Below, piece after piece: positions 7,871 to 14,111 of a DNA stretch of 14,176 nucleotides. The notes beneath the pieces were generated by a model. It searched no databases. It saw nothing but the letters and a program-made list of their open reading frames with translations, and was not told where the DNA came from. Both the position numbers and the translations under genes were made by a program. Every line of letters starts with the position of its first letter. Positions within the stretch are counted from its first letter, which is position 1. Source of the DNA: Deltaproteobacteria bacterium. GTDB taxonomy: Bacteria; Desulfobacterota_E; Deferrimicrobia; Deferrimicrobiales; Deferrimicrobiaceae. The DNA is taken from contig JAMDCN010000131.1 of NCBI GenBank assembly GCA_023489025.1, forward strand, positions 1 to 14,176, read 5' to 3'.

Positions 7871-9414
7871 AACGAGGTCTCCGGATCATCGCCGCCGCCG
7901 TCCTCGCATACGGCCTGGCGTACGCCGTGCAGCTGCGATATCTTCGGCACTCCCTCGCCGCCGATCCGCACGCTTCCTTCCGGGACCCCGCGCGCTGCGC
8001 GGTTTGCCACATGGAGGAGCGCCCCGAACGGGGACGCCCCTATCGGCAGATGAACTTCCGAAAGGACATTTACACCCTTTGCACCGGCTGCCACCCCGCG
8101 CCGGTGACCCACCCGATCGACATCGCCCCCCGCCGCGGAATCTCGGGAAAACTCCCGCTCGACGCCGACGGAACGATGACCTGCGTCACCTGCCACGCCC
8201 CGCACGGGGCCGCCCACGCCTCAAGAAGCTACACGGGGCGCACCCTTCTCGAGAAACTCCGCGACACCGTGTTCCCTTTCCTTCCCGGACGGTTCCGGAC
8301 CTGCTTCCTCCGTGTCCCTAGAAACGAAGGCGGGCTGTGTAAAATCTGCCACGCCCCCGGGGCCATCGCGTCGCGTCCCCCGTCGGGGAGAGCCGACCCC
8401 GCCAACTATGCGGGTTCCGGGGCGTGCGCCCCCTGCCACCCTGGGGAGTTCGAGGAGTGGAGACGCTCCCCCCACGCACGGATGGTCCGTTCTCCGGGCA
8501 AACACCCCGGCGCGGTACTGGCGAGGTTCGAGGGGAGTTCTCCTTTTCCCCCCTCGGAGATCGCCTATGTGCTGGGAAGCCGCACCGTGCAACGCTTCGT
8601 GAGCCGCAAGGGAGATTCCCTCGTCGTGCGCACGCCGATCTGGGTCGTCCGTACCGGTTCGTGGAACCTCGACTACTGGCGCGAGCAGGATTGGGGGAAA
8701 AGCTGCGCCGGATGCCATGTCACCGGCTACGACCCGACCTTGCCCGCCTTCGCGGAGGAAGGGGTCGGGTGCGAGGCGTGCCACGGCCCTGGACGCGCGC
8801 ACGTCAGGAGCGGGAAAGGAGGCGACATCGTTCATCCCGGAAAACTTTCCGCTGCGCGCAGGGAGATGATCTGCGAGGCGTGCCACACCGCGGGTCATGA
8901 CGCCACCGGGGAGTACCGGTTCCCCGTCGGATACCTCCCGGGAGAGGACCTGTCGAAGCATTTCTTCGGACTGGTGCCGAAGCCCGGGCAGGACGATTCG
9001 ACGTTCCGGGGAGACGGCACTCCCGCCGACCGCCATGCCCAGTTCCGGTTCTGGTCCTCACGGATGCTCATCGTCGACGGCGAGACGTGCGACCTGTGCA
9101 AGAATTTCCGGAACATGTCGGGCGGGAAGGAACCGCGCGGCGAGCCGAAAAAGATGGCATCGTCGGAGTTCTGCCGTTCCTGCCACGATGGAACCGTTCT
9201 TCCGCCGCCCCGGCACCACGGGGAGTCGAGCGTCACGCGCGCCGGGGAGTGTCTCTCCTGTCACCCGGTGCGGCGATCCCGCGCGGGCGCCCCCTCGGTG
9301 CACGACCACAAGTACCTGCCGGAGGAGGCGCTCGGGAAAAAGGTCTTTCCTCCTTCCCGCGTTCTACCGGGATTGGTTTCGGTTTGTCATCCCGCTCCGC
9401 CGAAAGGAGTCTGA
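7867..9414 (+). CDS. Decaheme cytochrome c (cytochrome c554-like core)
   Basis: This 515-residue protein has an N-terminal signal or anchor (about residues 5-22) and ten CXXCH heme sites, with cysteines beginning at 44, 72, 106, 158, 187, 280, 302, 336, 436 and 462. The middle follows the c554-type multiheme pattern: YAGSGACAPCHPGEFEEW, SPHARM, SCAGCHVTGYDP, GVGCEACHGPG, IVHPGKL, ICEACHTAGH and FPVGYLPGEDL. An eleventh site reads CDLCK (408-412), where relatives would be expected to have CXXCH. The last residues contain SVCHPAP, a CH without the first cysteine. The protein is probably periplasmic or membrane-tethered and carries electrons; the redox partner is unknown. It starts with GTG at 7867, coupled to the HAMP-like gene. 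A 27-bp repeat arm lies inside its 3' end. Confidence 0.9.
   Translation: MKRGLRIIAAAVLAYGLAYAVQLRYLRHSLAADPHASFRDPARCAVCHMEERPERGRPYRQMNFRKDIYTLCTGCHPAPVTHPIDIAPRRGISGKLPLDADGTMTCVTCHAPHGAAHASRSYTGRTLLEKLRDTVFPFLPGRFRTCFLRVPRNEGGLCKICHAPGAIASRPPSGRADPANYAGSGACAPCHPGEFEEWRRSPHARMVRSPGKHPGAVLARFEGSSPFPPSEIAYVLGSRTVQRFVSRKGDSLVVRTPIWVVRTGSWNLDYWREQDWGKSCAGCHVTGYDPTLPAFAEEGVGCEACHGPGRAHVRSGKGGDIVHPGKLSAARREMICEACHTAGHDATGEYRFPVGYLPGEDLSKHFFGLVPKPGQDDSTFRGDGTPADRHAQFRFWSSRMLIVDGETCDLCKNFRNMSGGKEPRGEPKKMASSEFCRSCHDGTVLPPPRHHGESSVTRAGECLSCHPVRRSRAGAPSVHDHKYLPEEALGKKVFPPSRVLPGLVSVCHPAPPKGV
9352..9378 (+). repeat. 27-bp inverted repeat, left arm
   Basis: These 27 bases, beginning ccttcccgcgttctacc and ending gattggtt, recur exactly on the opposite strand at 10571-10545. 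The arm lies inside the last codons of the cytochrome gene. Read in the frame not used by the cytochrome it encodes LPAFYRDWF, the same peptide that the right arm encodes in the M50-like gene. The unit contains a small hairpin, TCCCG (9355-9359) and CGGGA (9368-9372) with an 8-base loop. Confidence 0.9.
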
Positions 9415-9419
9415 CCGCT

Positions 9420-9944
9420 ATGGCCCGAACGATCCGGTTCACCGCGCTCGTCCTTGCCCTGTTCACGATACTCCCCCTCTCCGCATCCGCCCTCTGCGTC
9501 GATGTCGGCAAACCCGCCCACGACGTGACGTTGCCCACGATCGACGGACAAAACGTGACGCTTTCCTCGTTCCGCGGAAAGATCGTTCTTCTCGCGTTCT
9601 GGGCGTCCTGGTGTCCCCGGTGCGGCGAAGAGCTCACCTTCCTCCAGGGAATCTACAAGTCGAGCCCCGACATCGTCGTGCTCGCCATCAACCAGGAGAG
9701 CCAGAACATCTCCAGGGCGCACATCGAACGGATCCGGAATACGTTGAAGGAGTGGAAGATCGACTTCCCGGTGCTCATCGACAGGGATCTCGACGCATGG
9801 AACCGCTTCTGCATCAACGCGCTGCCCACCAGCATCATCATCGACCGGAAGGGAAAAGTCCGGTTCGCGGAACCGAATTACTACTGGGCGACGCAGGACA
9901 AGATCGCGGACATTCTCCGCGAGATCCGGCAGGAAAAGGACTGA
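9420..9944 (+). CDS. TlpA/ResA-family thiol-disulfide oxidoreductase (first copy)
   Basis: This 174-residue protein has a Sec signal peptide (about 1-24, ending SASA) and a thioredoxin fold. AFWASWCPRCGEEL carries the active-site pair C65 and C68, and ALPTSIIID carries the cis-proline P136. The AhpC/TSA-like entry GKPAHDVTLPTIDGQNVTLSSFRGKIV, written here only as the residue 30-56 segment, is typical of TlpA/ResA. It is exported to the periplasm, where relatives reduce CXXCH cysteines of apocytochromes or other thiols. Placement directly after a ten-heme cytochrome supports a maturation role by inference. The start at 9420 follows AAAGGAG (9403-9409). Longer open frames upstream are read-through of the cytochrome gene in another frame. 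The stop overlaps the next start as TGATG. Confidence 0.88.
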   Translation: MARTIRFTALVLALFTILPLSASALCVDVGKPAHDVTLPTIDGQNVTLSSFRGKIVLLAFWASWCPRCGEELTFLQGIYKSSPDIVVLAINQESQNISRAHIERIRNTLKEWKIDFPVLIDRDLDAWNRFCINALPTSIIIDRKGKVRFAEPNYYWATQDKIADILREIRQEKD

Positions 9945-10516
9945 TGGGGTTTCCCCGCCGGCGTTTCCCCGTTCCGGCCCTCCTCCTTTTCCTCCTCCTG
10001 CCCGTGCTCGCTCCCGCGCATGCCATGGGCGATCAACAAAAACTGCGCCCCCTGCTTCACACCGGGGAGAAAGCGCCCGGGTTTTCCCTCAGGGACGTGG
10101 ACGGGAAACCCGTCGCCTTCCGTCCCGGCCACGGCAAACCGGCGCTCGTCGTCTTCTGGTCCGTGTTCTGCCCGATGTGCAGGGAGATGATGCCGGGGAT
10201 CGACCGGTTCGCCGCGCGGCACGGCAGGAACGTGCGCGTCATCGCCGTCAATCTCGACGGGAAGCGATTCACCAATGCGGTGCGCGCCTGGTTGAAAGAG
10301 GCCGATCCACGCTTCCCGGTCGGCCTGGACGAACTCCGTGGCGACTACTTCGTCGCCTCCGACCCGTATGGCGTGGAGAAGACCCCCACGGCCGTCCTGG
10401 TCGACGGGGCAGGCCTGGTCCATGGCGCGTGGGCGGCGGAAGCGTTGCGGGAATTCGAACGGAACGCCGACGCGATCGCCGCGAACCTACAGAAGGGCCC
10501 GGCCGCGCGCCAGTAG
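9944..10516 (+). CDS. TlpA/ResA-family thiol-disulfide oxidoreductase (second copy)
   Basis: This 190-residue protein has a basic N-terminus and a strongly hydrophobic signal peptide (residues 8-27, ending APAHA). The thioredoxin-like domain has GEKAPGFSLRDVDGKPV, the redox motif FWSVFCPMCREM (C76 and C79, with Phe in place of the usual Trp before the first Cys) and KTPTAVLVD with the cis-proline P148. It shares the fold and overall layout of the preceding gene but is quite diverged, so the two probably do different jobs, for example a reductant pair or distinct substrates. The ATG at 9944 overlaps the preceding TGA. AGGAAAAGG just upstream serves as ribosome-binding site. Its 3' end overlaps the converging membrane-protease-like gene by 30 bases. 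Confidence 0.87.
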   Translation: MGFPRRRFPVPALLLFLLLPVLAPAHAMGDQQKLRPLLHTGEKAPGFSLRDVDGKPVAFRPGHGKPALVVFWSVFCPMCREMMPGIDRFAARHGRNVRVIAVNLDGKRFTNAVRAWLKEADPRFPVGLDELRGDYFVASDPYGVEKTPTAVLVDGAGLVHGAWAAEALREFERNADAIAANLQKGPAARQ

Positions 10517-11152
10517 CCGGAGGGCCGTCTCCATCCCCTGCCCGAACCAATCCCGGTAGAACGCGGGAAGGCCGGAAAACCCGGCTTGGGTCCCCGGCGC
10601 CGCCAAAATCGGAGCCCACAGCATCAGCAGAAGCAGCACGACGGCGAAGGAGAAGATCCTCCCGCTGCGCCTCACGTCGGGCTGCCCGTCGATGAACCCC
10701 TCCGCCGAAAAATGGAGGTGCATCGCGAACAGGAACGCCGCCGCGCCGAGGTAGATCTTCCTCGCGTCGGGATATCCGCCCGCCACCAGCGTGACCGGCA
10801 GCAACGCCATGACGTTGTAGAGCGGCACGGCGTAGGGAGCAAGGTCGATCGCCACGTTCGTCCGGTCGATCACCACCTTTCCTCCGGAGCGGGAGGTGAT
10901 GTGGAAGCCGTGGACGTGCCGCAGGAAGAGCTTCGCCACGAAGAGGTGCGTAAACTCGTGAGCCCAGAGATACATCCGCTCGGGTTTCCGCAGCAGGAAA
11001 TGGAGACAGAGGTAGGCGAGCGTCCCGAAAAGAAGGATCAGCCCCTGGGTCGTCGTGAGGCGGTTCGCCATCCGCCCCGGAAGCGCGCAGAAAAGAACGG
11101 CGTCTGCGATCAGCAGAGGGAACCCGATCGCGGTATAGAGGAAGACTCTCAT
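10487..11152 (-). CDS. Putative M50-like membrane zinc metallopeptidase
   Basis: This 221-residue protein has about five hydrophobic segments (roughly 5-25, 33-54, 107-126, 132-148 and 166-185). WAHEFTHLFVAKLF gives an HExxH zinc motif (H65, E66, H69) at the edge of a membrane helix. EGFIDGQPD (151-159) could supply the third ligand Asp155, as LDG does in site-2 / M50 proteases. That arrangement supports an M50-type intramembrane or membrane-embedded peptidase, but the assignment is tentative because overall similarity cannot be tested here. The ATG at 11152 has only a weak GGGGA upstream. The gene stands alone, converging on the TlpA genes. Its C-terminal peptide LPAFYRDWF is encoded by the right arm of the 27-bp inverted repeat. 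Confidence 0.65.
   Translation of the reverse strand: MRVFLYTAIGFPLLIADAVLFCALPGRMANRLTTTQGLILLFGTLAYLCLHFLLRKPERMYLWAHEFTHLFVAKLFLRHVHGFHITSRSGGKVVIDRTNVAIDLAPYAVPLYNVMALLPVTLVAGGYPDARKIYLGAAAFLFAMHLHFSAEGFIDGQPDVRRSGRIFSFAVVLLLLMLWAPILAAPGTQAGFSGLPAFYRDWFGQGMETALRLLARGRALL
10545..10571 (-). repeat. 27-bp inverted repeat, right arm
   Basis: This is the exact reverse complement of bases 9352-9378. On the - strand it lies in frame in the M50-like gene and encodes LPAFYRDWF, about 26 codons before its stop. Together the two arms enclose 1166 bases that contain both TlpA genes completely and almost nothing else. Confidence 0.9.
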
Positions 11153-11227
11153 GCCGAAGTCCCCGCAGGTCGTATAAGGTTACGGAACAAAACGGTTATC
11201 CGTACTCTTATGAACAGGAAAAATCTG

Positions 11228-11257
11228 TTTACATGAAATATAACGTTATGTTATTTT
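11228..11257 (+). promoter_or_regulatory. Candidate promoter and palindrome upstream of the HTH gene
   Basis: The A/T-rich gap 11153-11293 contains TTTACA (11228-11233) and TATTTT (11252-11257), 18 bases apart. This would place a start about 30 bases before the HTH ATG. Between them lies the perfect palindrome ATAACGTTAT (11240-11249), a possible operator. ACGG-TTAT-CCGT (11192-11203) is another short inverted repeat in the same gap. No clear promoter was found for the opposite-facing M50-like gene. Confidence 0.35.
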
Positions 11258-11293
11258 CGAACACGATGTCGGTCTGTCGCCGTGGAGGACCCA

Positions 11294-11497
11294 ATGATCT
11301 TCGAGGTCGAGGGCAAACAGAGCATCCTCAAGACGCGCGACCTGGCGATCCTCCTCGATCTCAGTCCCGATGTCGTGAACGACATGGCGCGGCGCGGGCG
11401 CCTGAAAGGGTTCAAGAGCGGAAACCAGTGGCGGTTCCGGCGACGGGACGTGGAACGGTACATCGAACGGGAGAAGAAGCTGGCGCCCCCGGGGTGA
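11294..11497 (+). CDS. Small helix-turn-helix DNA-binding protein (excisionase / MerR-like, HTH_17)
   Basis: This 67-residue protein consists of little more than a winged HTH. SILKTRDLAILLDLSPDVV and NDMARRGRLKGFKSGNQW (residues 10-46) are followed by RFRRRDVERYIEREKK, the usual ending of excisionase-type HTH_17 domains. I chose the ATG at 11294 because GGAGG (11284-11288) lies five bases before it. A GTG at 11282 is in frame but overlaps that ribosome-binding site. Relatives act as excisionases, phage or transcription regulators. The last codons (APPG and stop) are encoded antisense to the acceptor and T arms of tRNA-Arg. Standing next to a tRNA 3' end, it could be an integration-module remnant, but no integrase is present. 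Confidence 0.75.
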   Translation: MIFEVEGKQSILKTRDLAILLDLSPDVVNDMARRGRLKGFKSGNQWRFRRRDVERYIEREKKLAPPG

Positions 11498-11557
11498 CTC
11501 GAACACCCGGCCAAAGGTTTAGGAAACCTCTGCTCTGTCCGCCTGAGCTACGGGGGC
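11481..11557 (-). tRNA. tRNA-Arg (anticodon CCU)
   Basis: The full cloverleaf can be drawn. The acceptor is GCCCCCG paired with CGGGGGC, followed by U8 and A9. The D arm is GCTC/GAGC. The anticodon stem GAGGT/ACCTT encloses the loop TTCCTAA, giving anticodon CCU for AGG codons. The T arm is GGGTG/CACCC with loop TTCGAGT. The discriminator is G and CCA is encoded, for 77 bases in total. The gene starts 11 bases after the apt stop, so it may be cotranscribed with apt. The HTH gene on the other strand ends inside it. Confidence 0.97.
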
Positions 11558-11568
11558 GCATCCCTCAC

Positions 11569-12096
11569 TTATTCCTCGAACTGAAGCAGCGAGAAAACCT
11601 TTTGCCCCTTCAGATGTTCGCGTCCCCGCAATGCGGTGAGCTCCGCGAGGAAGCAACATTCTACAACATCGGCCCCGAGCCTGCTCAGCAGCCCGGTGAC
11701 TGCGGAGACGGTCCCGCCCGTCGCCAGCACGTCGTCCGCCACGATGACCTTCATCCCGGGACGGATGGCGTCCTCGTGGATCTCGAGTCGGTCCTTCCCG
11801 TATTCGAGGTCGTAGGAGGCCGCCACTGTCTTGTACGGCAATTTGCCGGCCTTGCGTACGAGCAGGACGCCCGTGCCCAGCTTGTACGCCATCGCGGCTC
11901 CCATCACGAAGCCACGCGCCTCGATCCCGACGACCGCCTCGATCCCCTTCGCGAAGTGGCGGTGCGCCATCAGGTCGATCGCCTGCTGGAAGGACGCCGG
12001 GTCGGACAAGAGCGTCGTGATGTCCTTGAACTGGATCCCCTTCTTCGGGAAGTCGGGGATGTTGCGGATCCGCTTCTTCAATTCGCTGGTCGGCAT
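11569..12096 (-). CDS. apt: Adenine phosphoribosyltransferase
   Basis: This 175-residue protein is full length for Apt. It converts adenine and PRPP to AMP and pyrophosphate in purine salvage, in the cytoplasm. Signatures are [18 protein letters not shown] near the N-terminus, [14 protein letters not shown] (57-70), RKAGKLP (81-87) and the PRPP-binding loop [13 protein letters not shown] (117-129). The ATG at 12096 has GGAGG four bases upstream. It follows pcm after 19 bases, in the same direction as surE and pcm, and is followed closely by tRNA-Arg. Nothing looks abnormal in it. Confidence 0.97.
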   Translation of the reverse strand: MPTSELKKRIRNIPDFPKKGIQFKDITTLLSDPASFQQAIDLMAHRHFAKGIEAVVGIEARGFVMGAAMAYKLGTGVLLVRKAGKLPYKTVAASYDLEYGKDRLEIHEDAIRPGMKVIVADDVLATGGTVSAVTGLLSRLGADVVECCFLAELTALRGREHLKGQKVFSLLQFEE

Positions 12097-12115
12097 ATGC
12101 CCTCCATTTTATGGA

Positions 12116-12766
12116 TCAACTATGGAACCCGTATATCCCGACGAGGGGGACGAAGCGGCACCCGCCGAGAACCCCGGTTTCGATACGGCCGGAACGAAGG
12201 GTGACGCGGGTCAGCTCCTGTTCGTAACGATCTCCCACCGGCAGGACGATGATGCCGCCCTCCGCCAACTGGGAAACCCAGGGGGCGGGGACGGACGGCG
12301 ACGCCGCGGCGGAGAGGATGCGGTCGAACGGCGCGTGTCCGGGAGACCCGAGCGAACCGTCTCCGACGACGAACGTCACGTTCCCGATGTCCATCGTTGC
12401 GAGGCGCCTCTGCGCGTCGGCGGAAAGAGACGGGAGACGCTCCATCGTCACCACTTCGCGGCAGAGGCGCGCAAGGATCGCCGTCTGGTACCCCGAACCG
12501 GTCCCGATCTCGAGGACCTTCTCCGTTCCCGAAAGCCGGAGCGCGGCCGTCATCTCGGCGACGATAAAGGGTTGGGAGATCGTCTGCCCCTCTCCGATGG
12601 GGAGAGGCTCGTCCGCGTAAGCGAGGTGCCGAATCTCCTTCGGGACGAAGAGATGCCGCGGCACCTCTTCCATTACCGACAGCACGCGCTCGTCGCGAAT
12701 CCCCCGGCGACGGATCTGTTCCTCCACCATGCGCCGGCGGAGGAGGGCTCCCCTCACCAGGTCCAT
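12116..12766 (-). CDS. pcm: Protein-L-isoaspartate O-methyltransferase
   Basis: This 216-residue protein transfers methyl from SAM to L-isoaspartyl residues, starting repair of aged proteins. Conserved blocks are LPIGEGQTISQPFIVAEMT (55-73, with the substrate-site Ser64), the SAM motif VLEIGTGSGYQTA (84-96), APFDRI, GGIIVLPVG and CRFVPLVG. The ATG at 12766 overlaps the surE stop by 13 bases, and the paired surE-pcm order is a frequent bacterial arrangement. Internal starts (GTG at codon 4, ATG at codon 13) would also leave the conserved part intact, so the exact N-terminus is open. Confidence 0.96.
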   Translation of the reverse strand: MDLVRGALLRRRMVEEQIRRRGIRDERVLSVMEEVPRHLFVPKEIRHLAYADEPLPIGEGQTISQPFIVAEMTAALRLSGTEKVLEIGTGSGYQTAILARLCREVVTMERLPSLSADAQRRLATMDIGNVTFVVGDGSLGSPGHAPFDRILSAAASPSVPAPWVSQLAEGGIIVLPVGDRYEQELTRVTLRSGRIETGVLGGCRFVPLVGIYGFHS

Positions 12767-13512
12767 TTCCGCAAGGCCCGGAGGGCCGCGTAGTTCGTCA
12801 AGTCCAGGTGGATCGGAGTGACCGAGATGAACCCCTCTTCGATCGCCTCGAGGTCGGAGCCCGGGACATCCTCGCTGTTCAGGTGGTCGCCGCCGATCCA
12901 GTAATATTTCTTTCCCCTCGGGTCGCGCTTCTCCACGATCAGGTCGCCGTAGACCCGCTTCCCCATCCGCGTGACCCGCACGCCCTTGATCTCCTCCCGC
13001 CCGGTGTTGGGCACGTTGACGTTCAACAGGGTGTCGTCGGGCAGACCCCGCTTCAAGACTTTTCGCGCCACGTCCAGCGCCGTCGCCGCGGCCGTGTCGA
13101 ACCGGAACCGGGTACGGGTGACCAGCGAGACGGCGATGGAGGGGACGCCGAGCAACGTCCCCTCGATCGCCGCGGAGACGGTGCCGGAGTAGGTGATATC
13201 GTCGCCCAGGTTCGCGCCCTTGTTGATCCCGGAGACGAGCAGGTCGATCTTCTTCCCCCGCAGGATGCCGTTCACGCCGAGGTTGACGCAGTCGGTGGGC
13301 GTGCCGTCGACGGAGTAGACGCGGGGAGAGATCTTCTCCACCCGCAGCGGATGGGTGAGCGACAGCGAGTGGCTGGCCGCGCTCCGCTCGCGGTCGGGGG
13401 CGACCACGTACACGGTGCCAAGATCCTTCAAGACGTCGGCCAACGCCGCGATCCCCTCCGAGCGCACGCCGTCGTCGTTCGAGACGAGAATCACGTGCCC
13501 GCTGTCACCCAA
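12754..13512 (-). CDS. surE: 5'/3'-nucleotidase SurE
   Basis: This 252-residue protein is a metal-dependent nucleoside-monophosphate phosphatase linked to stress survival. It has the metal-binding SNDDG motif (D13, D14), the conserved serine in PDRERSAASHS (Ser44), VDGTPTDCV and SGINKGANLGDD (N97). The full-length ORF begins with TTG at 13512, five bases after a run of eight G. The alternative GTG at 13494 would start as MILVSNDDG, unusually short for the family and with a poor ribosome-binding site, so I prefer the TTG. pcm overlaps its 3' end. Just upstream are a terminator and an alternative hairpin that could control its expression. Confidence 0.95.
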   Translation of the reverse strand: MGDSGHVILVSNDDGVRSEGIAALADVLKDLGTVYVVAPDRERSAASHSLSLTHPLRVEKISPRVYSVDGTPTDCVNLGVNGILRGKKIDLLVSGINKGANLGDDITYSGTVSAAIEGTLLGVPSIAVSLVTRTRFRFDTAAATALDVARKVLKRGLPDDTLLNVNVPNTGREEIKGVRVTRMGKRVYGDLIVEKRDPRGKKYYWIGGDHLNSEDVPGSDLEAIEEGFISVTPIHLDLTNYAALRALRKWTW

Positions 13513-13515
13513 TGG

Positions 13516-13547
13516 AGCCCCCCCCTTTTTTCAAGGAAAAAGGGGCT
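13516..13547 (-). promoter_or_regulatory. Alternative hairpin and G8 tract covering the surE ribosome-binding site
   Basis: On the - strand, CCCCTTTTT (13545-13537) can pair with AAAAAGGGG (13530-13522) around a 6-base loop. The flanking AG and CT can add pairs if four extra G are looped out. The right arm includes part of the G8 run (13525-13518) that is the only Shine-Dalgarno candidate for the surE TTG. The left arm is the same sequence that forms the 3' arm and T-run of the upstream terminator, so the two structures exclude each other. Confidence 0.5.
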
Positions 13548-13570
13548 ACGAGCGCGTGTCTCGTAACCCC
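13537..13570 (-). terminator. Intrinsic terminator after tRNA-Pro
   Basis: On the - strand, GGGGTTACGAG (13570-13560) pairs with CTCGTAGCCCC (13552-13542) over 11 positions with one wobble. The loop is 7 bases and five T follow at once. It lies 9 bases downstream of the tRNA-Pro CCA end. This is a typical Rho-independent terminator. Confidence 0.8.
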
Positions 13571-13579
13571 CGTGTTGAC

Positions 13580-13656
13580 TGGTCGGGACGACTGGATTCG
13601 AACCAGCGACCCCTTGCACCCCATGCAAGTGCGCTACCAGGCTGCGCTACGTCCCG
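13580..13656 (-). tRNA. tRNA-Pro (anticodon GGG)
   Basis: The cloverleaf is complete. The acceptor is CGGGACG/CGTCCCG with the C1-G72 pair typical of bacterial tRNA-Pro. The D arm is GCGC/GCGC. The anticodon stem CTTGC/GCAAG encloses the loop ATGGGGT, giving anticodon GGG. The T arm is GCTGG/CCAGT, with a terminal G-T pair, around TTCGAAT. The discriminator is A and CCA is encoded; total 77 bases. It lies between the cupin gene (40 bases upstream) and surE. Confidence 0.97.
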
Positions 13657-13696
13657 ATCCGTGAAGAAATGATTTTACCGGACGAGGGGAACGTTG

Positions 13697-14080
13697 TCAC
13701 TTGATTTTCGGATTGATCGCCTCCGATGCCGTCGCCGCTCGCCCGTAGTCGTCCTCGAACCGCTCGATGTCGTCCTCTCCCACATACTCCCCCATCTGCA
13801 CTTCGATGACGACGAGGTTTTCCTTCCCGATGCTCTCGACCCGATGGAGGGCGCCCAGGGGGATGTCGATCGATCCTCCCGGGAGGAGCCGGACGATCTC
13901 CTTGCCGCGCGTCACTTCCGCCTCCCCTCGGACCACCTGCCAATGCTCCGCCCGACGCCGATGCCGCTGGAGACTCAGTCGGCTCCCCGGCCTCACGACG
14001 AACTGCTTCACCTTGTACCCGGCATCCTCGTGCAGGACCAGGTAGTATCCCCAGGGGCGCTCGCCTCTCTCGATTGCCAT
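13697..14080 (-). CDS. Cupin protein, mannose-6-phosphate isomerase type II C-terminal-like
   Basis: This 127-residue single-domain cupin has the signatures of the C-terminal isomerase domain of bifunctional AlgA/ManC-type enzymes: RPWGYYLVL, KQFVVRPGSRLSLQRH, RRAEHWQVVRGEAEVT, PGGSIDIPLGALHRVES, then IEVQMGEYVGEDDIER and DDYGR. The histidines in LQRH, AEHW and ALHRV and the Glu in RAEHW are the likely metal ligands. The nucleotidyltransferase half of the bifunctional enzyme is absent, as in stand-alone family members. It could interconvert mannose-6-phosphate and fructose-6-phosphate for polysaccharide precursors, but short stand-alone copies are often uncharacterised. The ATG at 14080 follows GGAGAG. 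It is the first gene of the - strand run that continues into tRNA-Pro. Confidence 0.85.
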   Translation of the reverse strand: MAIERGERPWGYYLVLHEDAGYKVKQFVVRPGSRLSLQRHRRRAEHWQVVRGEAEVTRGKEIVRLLPGGSIDIPLGALHRVESIGKENLVVIEVQMGEYVGEDDIERFEDDYGRAATASEAINPKIK

Positions 14081-14111
14081 GCGGCTCTCCGTGACGAAAT
14101 GATGACGGAAC

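Noticed and set aside
8897..10516. 539-codon open frame running from inside the cytochrome through to the second TlpA
   Set aside because: Only the part from 9944 matches a TlpA protein with signal peptide. The rest is out of frame with the cytochrome and the first TlpA.
11282..11284. GTG at 11282 as start of the HTH gene
   Set aside because: The ribosome-binding GGAGG lies just after it and is well spaced for the ATG at 11294.
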